From CAYMLL01 sp964390645 (GTDB lineage Bacteria; Planctomycetota; UBA8108): 52,914 nt of DNA. The stretch is taken from NCBI GenBank assembly GCA_964390645.1, contig CAYMLL010000015.1:1-52914 (forward strand). Reading direction: 5' to 3'. The notes below the pieces were generated by a model. The model was not told the origin of the DNA and ran no database searches. It worked only from the letters and a program-made list of their open reading frames with translations. The translations under genes and the position numbers were made by a program. Below, one piece after another: positions 48,246 to 52,914 of this stretch. The first letter of the stretch is position 1. Each line of letters starts with the position of its first letter.

Positions 48246-49670
48246 ATGCTCACGCTCACTCAAAAGCTCCAGCAGCAGCAGATTCTGGCACCGCAGATGA
48301 TCCTCTCGATGGACATCTTGCTGCTGCCGACTCTCGACCTCGAACGGCGCATCCAGAAGGAGTTCTCGGAGAACCCGGCTCTGGAGCTCGTCGAGACACG
48401 TCCCGAGTCAGCCGGGGCACGGGTGACCGAGCCAAACACGACCAACCCGACGGTGGAGAAGACCACGGCCTTCGACAAGGTCGCCTCCTTCCAGAGCCAG
48501 CCCTTCCAGAACTTCGACGGCAGCCCGCGTCGGCGGGCGGCAGGCGGGGTCGACACCAAGCACGAGGCGCTCCAGAACACGGAAGGAAGGCCCCCTGGGC
48601 TCAAGGAGACGCTCACCGAGCAGCTGCATCTGAAGAGCATGGACTCACGCGTGCGGGACATCGGCGAGTCGATCGTCAACAGCCTCGACCAGCGCGGCTA
48701 TCTCCTCGACCCCCCCGAGGAGCTTCGTGAGAACCTCCGGAGCGACGTCTCCGACGAAGAGTTCACGCGAGCCCTCGAGGCGGTTCGTGGGCTCGACCCG
48801 GCCGGAGTCGGTGCGATCGACATCCAGGACTGCTTGTTGCTCCAGCTGTCACGAGACAGGGATGAGTATCCGCTCGAGTGCCAGATTATCCGCAACCATC
48901 TGCAAGACCTGAGCCTCAACCGCCTCCCGAAGATCGCCAAGGACATCGGAGTGACAGTCGACGCGGTCAAGGACGCCGTGGCGATCATCAGTTCGCTCGA
49001 TCCCTTCCCCGGAGGTCGACTGGAGCCCGAACGCACGATCTACGTGAAGCCGGATGTCGTCGTCGAGGAGGTCGACGGCGAGCTCGAAGTGCGCGTCGAG
49101 AAGCACACGCTCCCCCGGCTGGAAGTGAGCGATTCCTGCCGCACGGCCCTCAAGCAATCCAAGGGTGAACGCGACAGCAACACGACGACCTTCCTGCGCA
49201 AGAAGATCGAGTCCGCCCAGTGGCTCATTCAGGCGGTGCAGCAGCGACAGCGTACGATCCGGGACATCGCTGTCGTCATGGTCGACTACCAGCGCGAGTT
49301 CATGCTCCACGGCCCCGAGCAACTCCGAGCGATGAAGATGCAGACCGTCGCCGACCTGGTCAAGATCCACATCTCGACCGTCAGCCGCGCGATCAAGGGC
49401 AAGTACATGCAGACGCCCCACGGCCTCTTCGACATGCGCTACTTCTTCACCGGCGGTGTCGACAACGCCGAGGGGAATGTCGAGTCTCGACGCAACATCT
49501 ACCGCCAGATCCGCGAGATCATCGACTCGGAAGACAAGGCGAAGCCCCGCAGCGACACTGATATTGCCAACATTCTCCGGGAAAACGGGCTGAAGATCGC
49601 ACGACGAACGGTGTCGAAGTACCGCGAGCAGGAGGGAATCCCCTCCTCACGGCTGCGAAAGGTGTACTGA
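48246..49670 (+). CDS. rpoN: RNA polymerase sigma-54 factor
   Basis: 474 residues. The glutamine-rich region I (LTQKLQQQQILAPQMILSMDIL) that contacts activators, an acidic region II, the core-binding domain with LDPAGVGAIDIQDCLL, a helix-turn-helix (HISTVSRAIKGKYMQTPHG) and the RpoN box ARRTVSKYRE near the C-terminus are all present, so it should recognise -24/-12 promoters. AGGGA lies upstream of the ATG. No enhancer-binding activator is nearby. Confidence 0.97.
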   Translation: MLTLTQKLQQQQILAPQMILSMDILLLPTLDLERRIQKEFSENPALELVETRPESAGARVTEPNTTNPTVEKTTAFDKVASFQSQPFQNFDGSPRRRAAGGVDTKHEALQNTEGRPPGLKETLTEQLHLKSMDSRVRDIGESIVNSLDQRGYLLDPPEELRENLRSDVSDEEFTRALEAVRGLDPAGVGAIDIQDCLLLQLSRDRDEYPLECQIIRNHLQDLSLNRLPKIAKDIGVTVDAVKDAVAIISSLDPFPGGRLEPERTIYVKPDVVVEEVDGELEVRVEKHTLPRLEVSDSCRTALKQSKGERDSNTTTFLRKKIESAQWLIQAVQQRQRTIRDIAVVMVDYQREFMLHGPEQLRAMKMQTVADLVKIHISTVSRAIKGKYMQTPHGLFDMRYFFTGGVDNAEGNVESRRNIYRQIREIIDSEDKAKPRSDTDIANILRENGLKIARRTVSKYREQEGIPSSRLRKVY

Positions 49671-49950
49671 TCGCCACGGGATCGATCGTTCGTGCAGTCG
49701 GTTCGCGTCTCTGTCCGCGGCGGTCTCCGGCTCCGACTCTCGTCCCGCGAGAGCAAGGAGCGCGACATCATGACCGGACGAGAAGTCCGTCCCCCCGGAG
49801 AGCTCGAAGGGGGTAGGCGAGTCGAGGATGGTGGGGGTGGGAACGTGATGGACCATGCCTTCTCGGGTTCGGTTCAGGCTTTGAGCGAGTGAAGTGTGCT
49901 GAAGAGGTGGGGTGGGGGCTCTCCGGGGAAACGTCAGAATCCAGTTCGGC
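49671..49950. other. 280-base spacer between convergent genes, with a coding-like minus frame
   Basis: A 6-bp stem (CTCTCG/CGAGAG, 49737-49753) may help termination. A minus-strand frame from ATG 49856 to 49647 (69 codons) has GC-rich third positions but an SD only one base from the ATG, and it runs into the end of rpoN; I do not recognise its product. Confidence 0.3.
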
Positions 49951-51318
49951 TCAGACGCCGAAACGGCAGCCGAGCTCGTCGGGCGTCGGATCCTCCCCCG
50001 CCTCCGGGAAGGGCGGCGGAGGCGGGCTTCCCCCTCGGAAGAGGGAATTGAGCGTGTAGATCGGGTCCGAGATCGAGACCTCCCCGTCGTCGTTGGCGTC
50101 GACCGCGTCAAGACAGTCGTGGAGCTCGACCCCGAGTATGAGGTAGATCACCGTCACGATGACGTCGGTGAGGTCGAAGGTGCCGCTGACGTCGACATCA
50201 CCGCGGACGAAGATGTCGTCGAGAGGCTCGACGGTGGAGGCAGCGAAGTACCCCACCCCGCTCGGCGTGGTGAGGTTCGCGCCGTCGTCGAGCAGCCAGC
50301 GTATCGTCTCGTTCTCATCGTCCGCGTCGCCGTCTCCGTCGAGGTCGCGGGCGACGACGACACCGTCCGACCGAGCGTCGATCATCAGCAGGTCGCCGCC
50401 CGGCAGAAAGATCATGTCATTGAGATCGCCGACCGCCACGGCCGCGGCCGAGCTGACGAAAATCGTCGCTTCGTCCACGTCCTCCGCGTCACCGTCGGAG
50501 TTGAGATCGCGAAGACGCCAGACGACACCGTGGTCCTCCGAACCGACGTAGACCTCCCCGCTCCCATCGGTCGCCATCGAGTCGAGATCGTCGAAAGGCT
50601 GCCCCGCACGCGCCGCGAAGAAGACGCGCGACTCCGCCGCGCCCTGGTAGTCGCCGTTGCCGTCGAGGTCCCTCAGAGCGAAGACCGAGCGGGCGGTCGA
50701 ATCACCGACGAAGAGGACTCCGTCCGGTCCCTCGGCAAGGGACTCGGGATCTTCGATCGCCATGCCCCCGAGATTCTCCGCGTCGAAGACGGTCGCGGCC
50801 TCACCCTCGTCCAAAGCGTCACCATCGCCGTTGACGTCGATCAGTCGCACGACCCGCCGCGCACGACTGCCGTCGTCAGCGACGACAAAGGACCCGTCGG
50901 AAAGAGCCAGCAGGGTGTTCGGCGTGGCGAGTCTCGGACCGGCTGACGAGTTGTTGTAGAACACGCTCGCCTCGCCGTCGTCGTTCGCGTCCCCGTCGAG
51001 GTTTCGGTCGCGAAGAGCCAGAACCGTGTCGAGCGTGCCGCCGTCGAGCACGTAGACGGTCTCGTCCAGGCCGACGACGAGATGCGACGGCACGGAGAGG
51101 TCGGCTGCGGAGCTCTCGTCGTCGAAGTAAACTCCCATCTCATCGGCGCTGTCAGGCTCCCAGCTGCGCGAGGCGTCAACGTCGGTGAAGCGCAGGACCC
51201 GGTCGTCGGTAGCGTCGCAGACGTAGAGATGCCCGTCGAGCACGCCGGCCGCGACACTTCCCGCGACACACGAGAGCACGACCGCGACGCCGAACATCCG
51301 AGAAGCGATTCTCTTCAT
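49951..51318 (-). CDS. Secreted propeller-like protein with five Asp-rich repeats and dockerin-like tail
   Basis: 455 residues from an ATG preceded by GGAGGA. A signal peptide (MFGVAVVLSCVAGSVAAG) is followed by repeated blades with DGxLYVxD-type strands. Five times, about 55 residues apart, a motif like LRDLNSDGDAEDVDEA occurs (coding near 50980, 50820, 50650, 50490 and 50325): an Asp/Asn-rich loop resembling calcium sites, then a strand. The last ~85 residues are the EF-hand-like pair and proline-rich tail (FRGGSPPPPPFP, ending LGCRFGV) shared with two other secreted proteins here. No catalytic residues are evident; a calcium-stabilised binding protein is my inference. Confidence 0.85.
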   Translation of the reverse strand: MKRIASRMFGVAVVLSCVAGSVAAGVLDGHLYVCDATDDRVLRFTDVDASRSWEPDSADEMGVYFDDESSAADLSVPSHLVVGLDETVYVLDGGTLDTVLALRDRNLDGDANDDGEASVFYNNSSAGPRLATPNTLLALSDGSFVVADDGSRARRVVRLIDVNGDGDALDEGEAATVFDAENLGGMAIEDPESLAEGPDGVLFVGDSTARSVFALRDLDGNGDYQGAAESRVFFAARAGQPFDDLDSMATDGSGEVYVGSEDHGVVWRLRDLNSDGDAEDVDEATIFVSSAAAVAVGDLNDMIFLPGGDLLMIDARSDGVVVARDLDGDGDADDENETIRWLLDDGANLTTPSGVGYFAASTVEPLDDIFVRGDVDVSGTFDLTDVIVTVIYLILGVELHDCLDAVDANDDGEVSISDPIYTLNSLFRGGSPPPPPFPEAGEDPTPDELGCRFGV

Positions 51319-51707
51319 GGTCTCCTCCACACTTGGTTTCCGTGGGTGCCGGGCTCGCACCGCGGATCAGGCGACGGACCGTGCTGCTCTTGCAACTGCG
51401 GGGCCAATCGAGAGGCGACAGAGAAAGAAGAGCGCAGGAGCTTGCGCGAGGCCGTCTTAGCGAATCTGAGCAGGGCTCCGGACGTCGGGCGCCACGCGTC
51501 AGGAGCCGGAAGTGTCCGGGTAAGAGCGTCCGGATGCGCACTCCGCTACAGTGGGATCGGCAAGGCGGAGCCCGGATCCGGTCACCCCTGCCGGTCGGAG
51601 CGCAGATCGTCGCCCGTGGGTCTCCCGGGCATCCACCGGCACCCTCGCGGAAGGAAAACAGCCGGTCCCCGCCCCTCATCCGGCCCCGGTCGCTATAATC
51701 GACCGCC
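51319..51707. other. 389-base divergent spacer
   Basis: Between the secreted propeller and rluB. Apart from the TATAAT near rluB and a TACAGT hexamer near 51547 without a -35, I see no gene or structure. Confidence 0.4.
51694..51699 (+). promoter_or_regulatory. Perfect -10 box (TATAAT) just before rluB
   Basis: TATAAT ends eight bases before the rluB ATG (51708), so a normal start site would fall at 51706-51708. No SD is present. No clear -35 is seen 16-18 bases upstream. Confidence 0.5.
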
Positions 51708-52457
51708 ATGCGGCTCCACAAGTACATCGCGAACTGCGGCTACACGTCTCGCCGCCGCGCCGAGCTCCTGATCCAGGCCGGTCGGGTCACCGTCAACGGC
51801 AAGACGCTCGTCAGCCTCGGCACGACCGTGCACCCCGAAGACGTCATCGAGATCAACGGCGAGGCGGTACGCCTTCCGGAGCCGCGCACGATCATCCTCA
51901 ACAAGCCGCCCGGGATCATCTCGAGCACGCACGACACCCACGAGCGGCTGACCGTGATGGATGTCCTTCCACGTAGCCTTCGAGACGCCGGCGTGCTGCC
52001 GGTCGGACGGCTCGATCAGGACACCGAGGGGCTGCTGATCCTGACGAATGTCGGCGACCTCAACCACCGAATCACCCATCCGAGCTTCGAGGTCGAGAAG
52101 GAATACGAGGCCATCGTCGAGGGAAGCCCCTCACCTCAAGCGCTCGAGAGAATCGAGGCGGGCGTCCTCATCGATGGACGCAGGACCGCCCCGGCGCGGA
52201 TCGCCGACGTCGAGAGCCGTGGACCGCGGACGTGCGTGCGCCTCGTCATCCACGAAGGCCGCAAGCGCCAGGTGCGCCGCATGTTCTCCACCGTCCGTCA
52301 CGAGGTGCGGGAGCTCTGCCGCCTTCGAGTCGGCAGCGTGCACCTCGGCCCGCTCCAGCAAGGTCGCTGGCGCGATCTCGAAAGCCACGAGCTCGACGGG
52401 CTCAAAATCGACCATGCACGCATCGTCGATCGCTATCGCCGGCTGCGGGGTCCCTGA
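51708..52457 (+). CDS. rluB: Pseudouridine synthase, RsuA/RluB family
   Basis: 249 residues. An S4 RNA-binding domain (MRLHKYIANCGYTSRRRAELLI, VTVNG) precedes the catalytic domain with Asp103 in PVGRLDQDTEGLLILTN, followed by EKEYEAIV and EGRKRQVRRMF. RluB modifies 23S rRNA U2605; RsuA modifies 16S rRNA and RluE/RluF are other relatives. The LTNVGDL and KRQVRRMF forms and the length favour RluB, but the exact site is inferred. It appears to have a promoter almost on its start codon and no SD. Confidence 0.92.
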   Translation: MRLHKYIANCGYTSRRRAELLIQAGRVTVNGKTLVSLGTTVHPEDVIEINGEAVRLPEPRTIILNKPPGIISSTHDTHERLTVMDVLPRSLRDAGVLPVGRLDQDTEGLLILTNVGDLNHRITHPSFEVEKEYEAIVEGSPSPQALERIEAGVLIDGRRTAPARIADVESRGPRTCVRLVIHEGRKRQVRRMFSTVRHEVRELCRLRVGSVHLGPLQQGRWRDLESHELDGLKIDHARIVDRYRRLRGP

Positions 52458-52510
52458 GCCCGGGCTCGAACACCGACGGGGATCCCGACCGGTGACCGGC
52501 CGTCGAGGCT

Positions 52511-52837
52511 TCAGATGTCGTCGTCTTCGGGATCGGCGGCGTCCTCGTCGCCGGTACCGTCGGATTCCCCGCTGCTGCTCTTCACGAGGTCAGCGTGAAG
52601 AGAGTCGATCTCGCTCCGGAGGTCCGGCGTGATGAAGGTCTTCTTCGAAGCGATCGCGCTGTTCAGATCGTCGATCATCTTGAGTGCCTTGACGGGGTCG
52701 ATCTGGGCCTCGAAGCGAGCGTCGTTCATCCACTGCGAGATCTTTCCGCGACTGGTCGGATCCATCTCCTTCGGCATCGCCACCGCGGTGGCGGCGTCCG
52801 TGCCGTCCCCGGTCGAACCGGCCGCGCCGGTTGACAT
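52511..52837 (-). CDS. Small acidic hypothetical protein
   Basis: 108 residues, unrecognised. The first ~20 are Gly/Ala/Thr-rich, the middle is helical (SRGKISQWMNDARF, DPVKALKMIDDLNSAIAS) and the last 20 are almost all Asp, Glu, Gly and Ser. The ATG at 52837 is the only usable start, as an in-frame TAG lies at 52861-52859; no SD is seen. It converges on rluB with 53 bases between. The upstream region is cut by the window end, so the start stays uncertain. Confidence 0.5.
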   Translation of the reverse strand: MSTGAAGSTGDGTDAATAVAMPKEMDPTSRGKISQWMNDARFEAQIDPVKALKMIDDLNSAIASKKTFITPDLRSEIDSLHADLVKSSSGESDGTGDEDAADPEDDDI

Positions 52838-52914
52838 GGCTGCCGCCGGCGCCGGTGACTAGCCCGCGCCGCGTTCCCCCGGGCTGGCCGGCGGCGCGGC
52901 GGCCACGCCCGGCG

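Noticed and set aside
49671..49950. tRNA or structured RNA in the rpoN-propeller spacer
   Set aside because: Only one short stem is visible, with no cloverleaf or TPsiC-like arm.

Overview
This 52.9 kb window is high-GC DNA from a draft assembly and most resembles a member of the Planctomycetota. Pointers to that phylum are an overlapping pair of a PSD1/DUF1549-DUF1553 cytochrome-type protein and a Tat-exported DUF1501 protein, separate coaC and coaB genes, and three secreted proteins that share a dockerin-like, proline-rich C-terminal tail. I saw no rRNA, tRNA, CRISPR array, insertion sequence or phage genes. Three runs of N (100, 10 and 10 bases) lie in repetitive or extreme-composition DNA, and two of them break a single gene into two apparent frames.

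Left part (1-20.9 kb). A 5'-truncated glyA on the plus strand converges on a long minus-strand array. That array encodes a membrane sensor with a long coiled coil and two PAS domains, an FHA-transmembrane-transglutaminase-like protein, a 1623-residue secreted lamin-tail/CotH protein, a secreted purple-acid-type phosphatase, a LarA-like (DUF2088) enzyme, a HEAT/von Willebrand A protein, a relic of a DUF1570 peptidase-like gene, a glyoxalase-domain protein and an FAH-family dehydratase/hydrolase.

Middle (20.9-31 kb). mutY is divergent from the FAH gene and is followed by a five-bladed propeller glycosidase-like gene. Facing these on the minus strand is a hybrid histidine kinase, and upstream of it a tight tsaB - AsmA-like - SDR operon.

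Right part (31-52.9 kb). On the plus strand is a housekeeping run: tpiA, secG, yicC, gmk, rpoZ, coaC and coaB (glycolysis, secretion, RNA turnover, GMP, RNA polymerase omega, coenzyme A). Next come the PSD1/DUF1501 pair, ftsK, rimO-pgsA, an RsbU-type phosphatase, a STAS anti-sigma antagonist and rpoN. A minus-strand secreted propeller with five Asp-rich repeats and the shared tail follows, then rluB with a perfect TATAAT almost on its start codon, and a small acidic hypothetical protein.

The most unusual material is the shared secretion/anchoring tail on three unrelated ectodomains, the sensor with a coiled coil but no visible output domain next to the FHA-transglutaminase protein, the five-repeat propeller, the truncated DUF1570 gene and the candidate leaderless rluB. 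I found no clear new defence or mobile system. Start codons were chosen by Shine-Dalgarno (SD) match, overlap with neighbours and where family similarity begins. All functions are read from sequence motifs, without database searches.
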